Positions 1 through 11,500 of a stretch of DNA of 64,000 bases are shown here, piece after piece. Under the pieces are notes generated by a model. The model searched no databases. It was not told the origin of the DNA and was given only the letters and a program-made list of their open reading frames with translations. A program made the translations under genes and the position numbers. Each line of letters opens with the position of its first letter. Position 1 is the first letter of the stretch. The DNA comes from Heterobilharzia americana (Eukaryota; Platyhelminthes; Trematoda; Strigeidida; Schistosomatidae): positions 71,976,678 to 72,040,677 of the forward strand of contig OX104134.1 of the NCBI GenBank assembly GCA_944470555.2. Reading direction: 5' to 3'.

Positions 1-1530
1 CTGACGAACATAGTGTCCAAGATCCTAGGTTCTATAATTCTTCGTCGCCTGAGTGCAGCTCGGGAGCAACAAGCCCGCGAAAACCAAGTAGGCAGGCTTT
101 AGACCTGGCCACGGGTGTACCGACCAAATATTCACACTGCTCCAGATCCTGGGACACAGACACGCTTCCCGACGCTCAACACTAACTGTATTTCTCGATG
201 TGAAGGCGGCATTTGACTCCGTTGATCGAGAAGTCTTATAGCAATGTCTCTCACTGGAAGGCGTGCCGAGGAAATACATCACTTTATTGAAGGCTCTCTA
301 CTCGAACACTTGTGGGGTGTTAGAACCTATGATGAGATATCGGGTGAGGTGTACTCATCGAGTGGTGTCCGTCAAGGATGCCCACTGTCTCCATTCTTGT
401 TCAATTTTATCATAGATATCCTTATGGAGGTTTCCGTCTCGTCGCCTGATTGCACAGTCGTTGACCTAATCGGTGGAGAATTTTCGTTAAACGTAGAATA
501 TTCAGATGACATAGTCCTGTTAGGTGAAGACGTTGATAAGATGCAGAGTCTTCTGAACACTTTACTTTCAGTGGCAATTTGAGAATGTTTTGGATGCGTT
601 TCTCACTATCCAAATGCAAATTGTTGCTCCAGGATGGCCCTCAACGGTGCCCCACCGCAGTTAACAATAGAGAGTGAAGTAATTGAGTGTGTCGACCACT
701 TCACTCACCTGGGAAGTAGGATGAGCCCTACCCTAGTGGGTCAGTGGGCGGTGAGATCTTTGCACAGATACAAAAGGCTCGGTTAGCTTTCACCAACTTA
801 CGCCGTCATATCCCATTGTCTATTATGGGTCGCGTGTACTGCACAGCAGTCCTGTCTGTTCTACTGTATGGCTGTGGAATGTGGCCATTGAAGGTAGAAT
901 ACATGAGAAGGCTTCAGGTGTTTGACCACCGTTGCCTTCGCAGCATAGGTCGTATTCCATGGTGTCACCACTTGAGTAACGCAGAAGTCAGGCTCAGGAG
1001 TAGAGTTTTAGGGAGGAGAGGTAAGTCAGTTGACGAGGTTATGAAACTTCATTGACTGAGATGGTTGGGACGTGTGTTATGTATGCCTAGTCACCGATCG
1101 CGTCGTCACACAGTGTTGGCTGAAGTAGGTCCAGACTGGAAAAAGGCCCGAGATGGCCAGACTAAAACATGGCACCAGTGTGTTAAGTCTCTGACTGTTG
1201 GTTTGAGTCATGTGGCGAGATGCAGACTAGCCGGTCGGGGTTCACGGGACAAAAGAAGCCAGTGGTTGGAGACTCTATGTGATATGGCTGAGAACCGATA
1301 TCAGTGGCGCAGATATATACATACATTATCCTCACTTTTGCATTATACCGAATCTCACCATTTTTTCATTCTTCCTTTCTTTCTTCTCGTACTTTATATC
1401 TCTTCTGACTGAATTTCCTTATCTTTATCTTGCAGTTCACTGCTTTTTTACTTGATGTACTGATATGAGTTGTGGCAACTCGGACCGTTAAGCAGTAATA
1501 CCTGATCCTATATTGATCTGGATGCATGAA
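1..1530 (+). mobile_element. CR1/Jockey-type non-LTR retrotransposon, 3' half, cut by window edge
   Basis: Reverse transcriptase fragments read on the + strand in shifting frames. A fingers segment (NIVSKILGSIILRRL) starts near base 8, and motif A (FLDVKAAFDSVDREVL, then a stop) starts at 191. Motif B (SGVRQGCPLSPFLFNFIID) lies near 360-420. Motif C is YSDD near 500, where YADD is usual in this family. The conserved C-terminal tail (HRCLRSIGRIPW, then KTWHQC and SQWLETLCDMAENRYQW) runs from 744 to about 1320 with a stop near 1053. The 3' UTR matches, in reverse complement, the ends at 36855 and 63727, which places the element end near 1530. The nuclease half lies outside the window. The copy is inactive because of frameshifts and stops. 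Family identity comes from protein motifs; the exact named family is not certain. Confidence 0.85.
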
Positions 1531-1627
1531 TAATTGTGGTCCTAAATGTCGTAGAAATGTTAAAATGTGACGCTTTTGGCTTTTTTACTTGCTTTTTGTA
1601 TATTTATATGATTATGATGTATGAAAA

Positions 1628-4600
1628 CTTTGCCTGGTTGACTAGTTCACTGGTTACTAGCCGGTCCTAAGCCTGGATAAATAGGGAGGGCATAGGGCTA
1701 GCAATCCTGCCGCGTAAAACCAATCTAACCGCTAAAGAAACTTCAAAGCACGAAGGAAATATAAAAAATAAAATTAAACTTATTCGTCACTGGAATTGGA
1801 GAGACGAAATGACGCCGGTTGGTGAAAGCCTTCGGGAAGCCAATTAGCCGATGTGTCTTTGCTTCCCTCGATGAAAAAAAAGTATGGATGGGGACATGAA
1901 ATGTCCGAACGATGTTTGAGGCTGGCTGGAAGGCTGCCCGGATTGCGAAAGTGATGAGAAGGTATGTTATAGAAGTGCTTGGAATCTGCGAAAGTAGATG
2001 GAATTGAAGTGGACTCTCCAAACTCTTAACTGGAGGTTAATAATCTACTCCGATATTGTCACACGGACAACAACCACGAGCACAATGAGTTTTGGGTTGG
2101 CTATCATGGTGTCCCCAAAAGCATCGAAGGCTCTCATGCAGTGGGAACCAATCTCCTCCAACGTCAGGATCATGACAACAAGATTCAACTCAAAAGGAAG
2201 GGAAGTCACAACCATACAATGCTACGCTACGCACCTTCAAATAATGCGGATCAAGAGAAGAAGGAGGAATTCTACAGACAACTGCAAGCAGTACTGGACA
2301 AGACCCCACCCCAGATGGCGACATCAAAATTATTTCTAATGGGTGGGGTGACATGAATGTCAAAGTCGGAGCGGACAACACAGGAAGAGAACTGATCATG
2401 GGTCAAGAAGCACTCAGTGAAATAAACGAGAATGGGGAACTGTTTGCAGACTACTGCGCACTCAACGATGTGGTGATTAGAGGCGAGGCAGCGTGTACAA
2501 ACACAAGGAAATTCACAAGGCAGTGACATGGATTCGATTTCACCGGATCCCAGCATACACTAAAAATCAGATCGACTTCATCTCAATGTGAAGAAAATGG
2601 AGACGCAGCCTACTGGATACAAGATGAGATGAAGAAGGGGAGTAGATGTAGGTTCACACCACTTACTATCTAGTGCAAGGAACCTTCAAAATCAAGTTCG
2701 AAAGAAACCTACATAACCGTATTACGAAGGAAGACTAAAGAAGACAAGGAATAGGTCTCCACCAGCACATTGAAGCTGATAAAGCAGGGGGAGAAAGATG
2801 GTGAAGCAAAAGATGAGCCAGTGCAGTGCAGTGCAGGAATGAAGAAAGAAAGGAGGAACTGAGTACGACGTATAAAACACTGCACAAAGAAGTAAAGAAG
2901 AGTGCGCGGGAAGACAAAAGACACTTCTACGACATACTTGAAACTAAAGCAGAACAGACTGCAGGTAAGAGAGACCTGACAAAATATCAAATAACCAGGT
3001 TGCTTAATGTCTGGAAAGAGATCAACACAGACGAAATCAATGAAAAATGGTGAAGGAAACCTAGTTACCAAAGAGAAGAAACAATGGAAATAGTGGGCTG
3101 ACCACTTCAAAAAACTCTTGAATCGACCACCACCACCCCCGCAACTCGTCCAGAAAAACCACCAGTAACCGCAGAAATACCAGTGAATACAAACCCTCTA
3201 ACAGTGGCAGAAGTGAAGTCCTGAACGCCATAAAGTTGCTGAAATCCGGGGAAGCAGCAGGACCAGATGGAATTCCATCAGAAGCACTGAAAACCGAAGC
3301 AGAGACAACAGCGGACATGCTCATACCGCTGTTGCAGAAGGTTTGGAAGCAAGGAAGGAAGAAAAGGTACTTCCCTGCTGATTGGAAGAAGGGCTACCTC
3401 GTCAAACTCTCAAACAAGAGGAACTTAAGTCTTTGTAGGAACTGGCGAGGAGTCATGCTGCTGTCCACACCCACTCTGAGCAAAATATTAAGCCGCATCA
3501 TCGTGGAGAGGCTAAAGGATGCACTGGATTGAAAATTACGAGCGAAGCGGGCTGCTGGCTCAAGGAAAAACGAGTCATGTGCTGATCACATTGCAACGCG
3601 ACGCTTCGCATCATCATAGGACAGAGTATAGAATGGCAGTCAACTCTCTACCTCAATCTCGTCGACTTTGAAAAAGCCTTCGACATCGTCGACCGGGAAG
3701 TAATTTGGCAGCTGCTTCAACATTACGGAATATTACAAACCTTTATCAACCTCATTCAACAACTATATGAAGACGCCACATGCCAAGTGATCCACAATGG
3801 AAAACTCACTGACGCCTTTGAAGTGAAGGGAGGAGTGAAACAAGGCTGCCGCCTGCTATCACCCATGATCTTCCTGATTGTGGTCGACTGGACTGAACTG
3901 GATCATGCAACAAACTGTGAGGAGCGAGAAGATGGGCATACGCTGGACCGGTGAAAAGACCCCAGGAGAAGATTTAGATTTCGCCGACGATAATTTATGT
4001 CCAATGTCTTGTCGCACAAACTCGAAGACACGGGCGAAAACTAACAAAATGGCAGAAGAGGCAGGACAGCGAATACGGGACTTCAAGTGAATATAGAGAA
4101 GACAGAGGTGATGAAGATACCAACCCACAGCAACAATAAGCACCAATCACTATCAACGGGAGAAACTTGAAGGAAATAATCTCTTTTACCTACCTGGGCA
4201 GCATCGTCTCAACTACAGGCGGTGGCACAGATGAGGACGTCAAAGTGAGGATCGGAAAGACAACAAGACAGGCCTTCATTAACGTGAAATCAGTATGGAG
4301 ATCTACTGCACTGCACTACACTCATCGTAAAGAACAAGATCCTGGTTTTCAACACATGTCAAGTCAGTGCCTCTATATGGTTCGGAAACTTGGCGCGTCA
4401 TGAAAAGCATTTCCAGCAAACTACAGACATTCATCAACAGCTGCCTATGCTCGATACTGAAGATTAGATGGCTAGAAAGAATAAGCATCGAGGAACTCTG
4501 GCCTACCAACAAACCAACCAAGAACCCATCACCCAACAGATATGCAGAAGAGAGTGGAGATGGAATGTATTGAATGTACACTGAGAAAACCATTCAGAGA

Positions 4601-4822
4601 CATCAGGTGCCAGGTGAGGACTTAGAGTGAAATTCAAAGGGGAAGCGACCAGTCGGGTGTCCGAGGGTGACATGGAGGAGATCATGTGGGAAGAAATGAA
4701 AGCTTCTGGGCAGTCGTGGATCCAGGTTAGGATGACTGCAGAGAAGAGTGAAGTGGTAACATGCTACTAAAGCCCTATGTTCCACTAGGACCCGAGGGAC
4801 AATATAATAATAATAATAATAT
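1628..4822 (+). mobile_element. RTE-type (SR2-like) non-LTR retrotransposon, near full length, degenerate (copy A)
   Basis: The 5' end (ACTAGTTCACTGGTTACTAG, then CCGGTCCTAAGCC) is shared with the copies starting near 38012 and 59800. An AP-type endonuclease region follows in broken frames: NVRT-like start near 1900, the conserved tract of QWEPISS type near 2140, and a DMN-like catalytic tract near 2350. The RT linker GEAAGPDGIPSEALKTEAE is at about 3247-3303. RT motif A reads FEKAFDIVDRE near 3670, motif B is near 3830, and FADD is changed to FADDNL near 3985. The copy ends in the RTE-style tail (AAT)n at 4803-4822 after GCCCTATGTTCCAC. Multiple stops and frameshifts make it non-autonomous. 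RTE clade is inferred from domain order and the short-repeat tail. Confidence 0.85.
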
Positions 4823-5415
4823 TTTATGAAACATTCTTTTTCTGTTACCATGTGAATAGAATATTTATGTGCTAAAGTAGTGTTTGAAATGGTACTATAG
4901 GTTAAAGAAATCGAAATTCTGGTCAAAATTGAAATCGTGTCTTTTAAGAGTCTAAACTTTCACTTGTATCTTCAAATTAATTCAGTCTTTGAAACAAGTG
5001 TTGTGTTTGGTCGTCCAATAGTCGTTAGTAACGGCTTTGAAATAAAGGACTGTGAAGACCTAATAATAAGCCATAGCGTAAATGAAATTGTGATCGCGTT
5101 GTATCACAAACTGGATGGTTTTGAAAGTTCCAAGTCATTCAACTCACACTTGGCGATTAGATGACTATTTGTTCGCAACGAAACGGGAGGGTCCTGGGTA
5201 GATATTACCAAGTCTGTGTTATTACGTTCCTCAGGACCAGTCCTATAATCCTAAAGCAACTGTTTAGTGTTTCACAATTTCAGTAGTTATCCCGCAGACG
5301 TTTCATGAGGATTTTATTTATGTCCATATTTTTTGATTTTCATATCATTTTAGCTTTTACTTTGATTTTTTGAATTAACGTAGGGTAAATCCAGTTGCGT
5401 GAGTAGCTGAGTGAG
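4823..5415 (+). other. Upstream flank / presumed promoter and 5' UTR side of the channel gene
   Basis: No recognisable transposon here. An open frame of 75 codons (4937-5164, + strand) matches nothing I recognise and may be chance. A T-rich tract ending in AACGTAG at 5377-5383 could be a 3' splice acceptor, either of a 5' UTR intron or for spliced-leader addition, 32 nt before the start codon. An in-frame TAG at 5404 shows that the coding frame does not extend upstream of 5416. No TATA box or initiator can be assigned with confidence. Confidence 0.3.
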
Positions 5416-5523
5416 ATGTCGTCGTGTGCACCGTATTCATACCGTTATACCAACCGTTCACAGTATCTGTTTGAATTCGAAGGAGTTCCATTCAACTTTG
5501 TTCTCAACGGCATTATTTTCGTA
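5416..5523 (+). CDS. TMEM63: TMEM63-like exon 1 (start codon, N-terminus, first half of TM0)
   Basis: 108 nt, 36 codons, from MSSCAPYSYR to NGIIFV. The ATG at 5416 is preceded by an in-frame TAG at 5404, so it is the first possible start in this exon. The EGVPFNFVLN tract corresponds to the GIPTVLLID tract that opens TM0 in animal TMEM63. Donor GTA|GTAAGT at 5524, phase 0. The extracellular N-terminus is only about 25 residues, shorter than in vertebrates. It carries one NRS sequon. Confidence 0.85.
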
Positions 5524-8500
5524 GTAAGTTTTACACGTTTATAATGTTTGATGAAGCATACAACGGTGGATTATAATGCCTAGTTTATAGAAAATTCATT
5601 ATTGATAGGATCTTATAACCAATATGCACACATAATGGGATCCTGGCGACGGCTTTGCAGCGTTGTTAGCTCAGAAGAAATGTCTCAGTTTTCGGATGGT
5701 TTTCCGAAGGAGTGGCGAGTTCCTATAGGGCTATGTGTCGTAACACTTGAATAGCACACCAGTCAAGGTTGAAAGCAAGTGAGATTTAAGAGCGTAAATG
5801 CAATTATGAGTAAACATCATGGCATTCTAATAGAATCACTTGCCTAATATCGGAACGCATGTGCTCATAAAATCAGTATACTTGGCATTATTAATGGTAA
5901 CGAGTTTTAAAAAAGGAGGTATTAGATGCGACTTAGTTTTTTATTGTTTGGTTTTCTTATTTGGTTCCTGTGCCTTTGCTGTTGCGTCCTGAAAACGCCT
6001 TGGGCTTCCAACGAATAGTCACGAAACAATATTACCATTTTTATGAAAACAAGGCGTATGTTTTGTATCTGTAGGCTTTATTGGGCCCACTTTCTACGGA
6101 AAATAAAATTATTTGTGCTAGTAGCTTAAAGCGTACTCTTTGTCGTGGTTTGCTAGCGATGTTTGGCTGTTATATGTTTGATGTCGATTAGCAGGAAGCC
6201 CTAGAACTGAGTTACGTGCTATCTAAGACTCATTCTTTATAAATCTCATGTTTCTTCCAAGTTCACATCCTGCTTCACTAAGTATTAAATTCAGAGGCTT
6301 CATCTCTGAACTACTCATATCACGACTCGCTGTAAGACTTGATCGTGTACGTGAGTCGACCAACGGTGGCTAACAAATATAAAGCTGTCCGGTCTTTAAT
6401 GCTCACATTTTCGACGAGCTTAGTAGTATGGTCACTAAGCTAGGTAACATAATATTGCTTCCCACCGTATTTGTCTTAGATGTTGAAGGTCAATTGATGA
6501 GAAATCTTAGACGTAGACTTGTCGGAACTCATTGACAATGCATAGCTGTATGTAACTGTCATGTCTGTAAGTAGCCACACTGCAAATTTTTTGGACAGAC
6601 TTCTATCAGTGCTAAACAGTTATGACTTGACACTGACCAATACTTGATTCGGAAAGAAATTGTCGAGCTCTTCAGCACTATTAGTAGTTTGAACATATAC
6701 ATACATTGTCTAGTCAGTAATTTTTAGCCAATGAAAAGGTTCGTTTGTGTTAATGTCATTTCAAAAGGCGTCAATATGTAGTTTCCGATTATATGAAGTA
6801 GTGTCCTAAATCTAAGTCCCATATCTACTAACAGTGGGGCTTATCTGCAATCTTGATAGGGACGAATATCTCAAGATTACGACCTTGTATCATTCATGGT
6901 TTTGAATATGGACTGATGCATTGGAATTTCGATAGAGCGTTGGAAAACAGGTGATTTGCGTACTTGAAAGCAAAATTATCAAGTACCATAGCTCAAAAAT
7001 CCAGACGTTTGCTAAATACATCTTTTGAATGAATACAAAGGTTTCTAGCGTTAGTGATCATTACATCCGTGTTCAACTATCTTGTCAAACTACGATAGGC
7101 GATTAACTTTCACTTACCTTCATTTTCACTCATGATCAAGCCAGATGAATAAATTTCTTGTAGCGCATCTACCTCTTGACTGTAACAAACAGAAATCTAT
7201 TTTTATGCTGTCACTCAAGACACTGATGAAACCCCTCAGTTTTCAAGCTTCTGTTACTTAAAGTAATGTCATTCATGTATTTTGAATTCGTGACGGAAAA
7301 TACTGCTATCTGATAAGTTGTTGCTTATCAGAGTGGCTTATAAAGCTTGATCAGCCATAAGTCGAAACATCTTATTTAACTTATGTTGTATATTTTCTGG
7401 AGAGATGTGTTCGAGATGCATTTCATTTCCCCCCTCCAATGTTAATTTACCGTTTTGTCAGCACGTCTCAACTGTAGAGCTGTGTAGCTCACTGGTTAAT
7501 TACTTGATGGGTCATGAGTTTGAACCCTGCTCCACCTACCGAGGTTTGGGTGGCCAGGCAGTATTACATCTCACACAATAAATGTGGTTCAGTGTCTACT
7601 GCACGAAGGCGCACAAGGTTGATGGACGGATTTCACTTTTCTTTTCGAGCTTGTTTCAGTTGGAATTGGGACAATGTTTAGTTAAATTGTGTTGAACTAT
7701 GCTTGATGCAATGGATTTTCACCAGTCTATTCGTGATTATTTGCATTTTTTTTTCACTTACTATCAACTTCTAGTTGGCTTAAAAGCTGACTAGATTTAC
7801 GCTATATAAGCGGTTGGGTTTTCTGATCAGATTGTCAGAGCTCGGATAGTGGCATCACCTCAAAAGAACAACGTCTGAATTTTATAATACCTCATTCTAG
7901 CTGGCTAAATCTGCTGCTTGTTGGTGTGGGTAACATCCAACTGCTTATATCGTTGGTGTGCATAATTTTTCTAAATGGTACTTTCTAGGTGTAATATGTT
8001 TTATGCCATCCGGTATACGAAGTAGAAGTAAACTTTGTTTATCCTGCTGGTCTTATAAGATTAAATTAAATTAGTTTCTTTGAATCGTAGGTTTGCGTTG
8101 GACTTTATCTCATTTTCCGAAAAATTATTGAAAGAGAATTTGTTCCCAAAAGGTACGTGTGCCGTATCTATTTGTATTTTTTTTAACAACTAGAACTGGA
8201 GTTAAGAATGTATTACTTGTTTGCTTTTAGTCTTTCAAGTATATGTGTTCTGACTAAGATTTGCATCCAGTTTATTTTAGGCGTCACGGTGCTATCGTTT
8301 AAACTGTTGAGTAGAAGAAACCACCTCATACTGTGGGTAGCAGTTACAAATTGACATTTTTACAATCCACTGTTGATTTGGAGCAAATTTCTTGGTCTTT
8401 GTTGGCATATGAGCACTTTGTTTAAGATTCAGTATTACTGTCAATTATATGGTGTTGCTATTTAAAAAAGAAAACACTTGTTTTCATTTCTGACTAACTT

Positions 8501-11500
8501 TTCTTGGACTTTATACGTTCATCTGAAGACCCAGGTAAATAGTCGCGCTATATCGCGAATTGGCAAAAGTAGGAAATGTGGACTATTGAACACCAAGTCA
8601 GTGGCTGAGTGATTAATGCGTTCACTACGAGGCCTGAAAGTCGTGAGTTCGACCCCTGGCGGGGTGCGCGCCGTTGAGGAGTCCCGTACTGGGACGAAAT
8701 AGGTTCTAGTACTACTGCAGTGGGCGTTACTGACCATAATGGATATAAGTAGTATATGTTGAGAGGGCAGCAGAAATCATAGGGAGTTACCAGCAATGGG
8801 TAAGGATTCTGCCCAGAGAAACGCAAGAGAAAACGCGGGCGTATTAAGAGCAAATCAAGATAGAAGCAGAAGAGGAAATGAAGCAAATTATCCAAATGAT
8901 AGTTTTAGTGCAAGGTGTACCATATTTGATGACTACTGTACCAGATGTTATTAGTAAACATTCCTTCCTTCGTCTCTGTCTTCCCGTTGCCTTCACTACC
9001 AGGTTCTCAATGGTTCTTTGACTGATTTCAGTCCGTGATGAATACTACCTTGAAATGTCTTAATGTTGTATATTTCGCATCAAGCTGAAGTCCACTGTGT
9101 ATAAGTTGGTGCTATAAATTCATTTTGTTGTTGAGTTTTCATGAACGGCATAAAGCAACACAGCAAAGCCCCTAATCAAAAAGTCACAGTAAAAACTTTG
9201 AGATGGAATCTTGCGTTTTCTGCTTTTCAAATTAGTGTTTTTTTTTTAAAGCAATCACTTCAAAGCTGTGGATTGTTTTCAGTCATCGAATAAAAGTATC
9301 CATGTTGCCTTCCGCTTCATATATTTGTAGTCAGATTCATAAAGTTAACCATTAACCTGTCGTTAATTGATTTGTTGTTTGTGCTTCTCATGTTGACTTG
9401 AATCTCGACATGGCATGCGGTGGGTTTTTAAGCTTTCAGTCTAACGATTAAGAGTTCAGTATGTAGGTGTCTGCTACCTTGACACAGTGGTCAGGGTTGC
9501 ATACCACAATGACCCAGTTAGCGAAACTGGCTGCAACCCTTGCTCCTTGAGGTGCTACCAAGCCAGAAAGGTTTGTTGGATAGTAGTAAAACAAAAAGCA
9601 GTCGTCATCATGGTGCTAATAGCTACGTTGTATTGGGGGTCCAAGGGTGAAATCATACTATTGACCGGAGCGGAACGTGGCAGCAGTAAGGTGTTTTCCG
9701 TGAATGACTAGCAGTGTCTTACTGATGCTGCCTTCCCTACATATTGTACCACCAACGCCTAGTTCTATGTTTATGTATGAGATTTAAAAATATATCTAAA
9801 ACAAGTTACATATCATGTGCCTGATTCGAGGACCTAAAGAATTCCACCGTCCTTAGGAAAGATAGATCACAAAAACGTCACACTCCCCACTCCCCTGTAA
9901 TATTCGTGTGTCGGCGGTGTAGGTATGCCTCGTCCGGCGGTAGTATAATCACATCTGAATCCAAAACCCTTAAAAAGACCGTGTGTGACGGGCCTAAAGC
10001 AATGTCCAGTGAGCCCTATCATCATGTGAAGATTATCGCTTGTATCTCCTAGGCATCTCTTGGGACAAATTTCATGGAATGCGCAGCTGCGATGTATCGA
10101 CCGCTCGTACGCTTCTGAGAGTATTCACAACCCAGCTAAAAATAACCTACCTTCCACACCTATATCTCCTCTCTTGCTTTCATTTTCTGATATCAATATC
10201 AAGCGCCTACCAGCTTCCTTAACCTTTCACTCTTCAACCATTGCTAACGATCCAAACCAACAAAGCACCGTTTGTAGTCTTCTGGAAAGACGCTGCTGAA
10301 TGTGGTGAATCTGCAGAATTCTCTTGAGGAATGTCCAGAGTTTCAACATTTAGCTCTCATCGAATTACTAGTGTAGGTATAGCATTAAGCTGTAAACATG
10401 AAGCGCACTTCTATAGTGGATACCGGTTGGTACGAGGAAACAGATTTATAAGCAGTGAAAGAGACCGTGGTACCTGTCAACGCTCTTTGCAGATTCTACA
10501 TACGTGCAGGTTGGATGATTAAAGACTGAGTCACATGTAAATTTGTCAATTTTGGTACATAAAGAAAAGTGTTCAGATGTAGTCATTACATCAGACAACT
10601 TCAACGCTTAAGCAGGGAAGCTGAGTTGGTCGGAGAAGTATCTTGAAGACATCAACACTATCTCCTTCTGACAATCGGACTGCGGTAGTTGTCTCCTACA
10701 GTCTTGTTCTGGAAGTCACTTTTCCTGGTCAGCACTAGCTTCAAGTGCAAGAAGAGACGCTGTTTCAGTGCGCATCTAACGATCCCAAACCAACAATGGA
10801 CACACATAGGTGATACTGCTACAAGCCATCGTTTGAAAGGATCAGTGGGAGGATTGCTACTCTTTCTGGGGCACCTGCTGGGATTACGGCTACGCATCAG
10901 TACAGGCTCGTGTATGTTTGTACCTTGCAGGCCACAGGGAAGAAATAACCGTGATGCCTCTGTGTGTTTAACTAGGATATGAGAACATCAGGTGTTTATT
11001 TACAGAGGAGTTAAATAAGTGCTTATATGAGCATGGCAGTGATTTCCTTTGTCATGAAGCCTAGCGTAATATTCATTCTGCTGTAGAAACAGTGGTAAAG
11101 ACGGTTGATAAGCTACATTCAAAGGTTGGTAAAAGTCAATCAGTTCCACAGTCACATTCGAACTCATTGATGGGAGAAGACTCATTCCAACTGGTTCTGA
11201 CCATAATCATGAATGAAGGCAGCTCAGACTGAAATTGACTAAGAGTCTTTGCAAAAACTAAGAGCAATAGATTGGTGGCAAGAGGGAAGGTCGTGTAGAA
11301 GGGATGATATTTAAACACTAATTAGACGTAAAGTGGTGTTGCTGCTTACTTGTTGTACATTGAGTTGATAGTATTTTCTCGCCAGTTTACTTATTTGGGA
11401 CGTGGTATTAGCCATCACAGGTTAGAGGCTGAGGAAATATTAGCGAAAATACTAGATACTTTTTTGTGTTTGGCAAGTTGCATCACTTCTCGCTCCAGCG

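Noticed and set aside
4937..5164. 75-codon open frame upstream of the channel gene
   Set aside because: No recognised family, no splice or start context that ties it to a gene, and length within chance for a 64-kb window.
8583..8660. Possible tRNA gene on the plus strand
   Set aside because: No acceptor-stem pairing, and a hammerhead-bearing SINE body follows directly.
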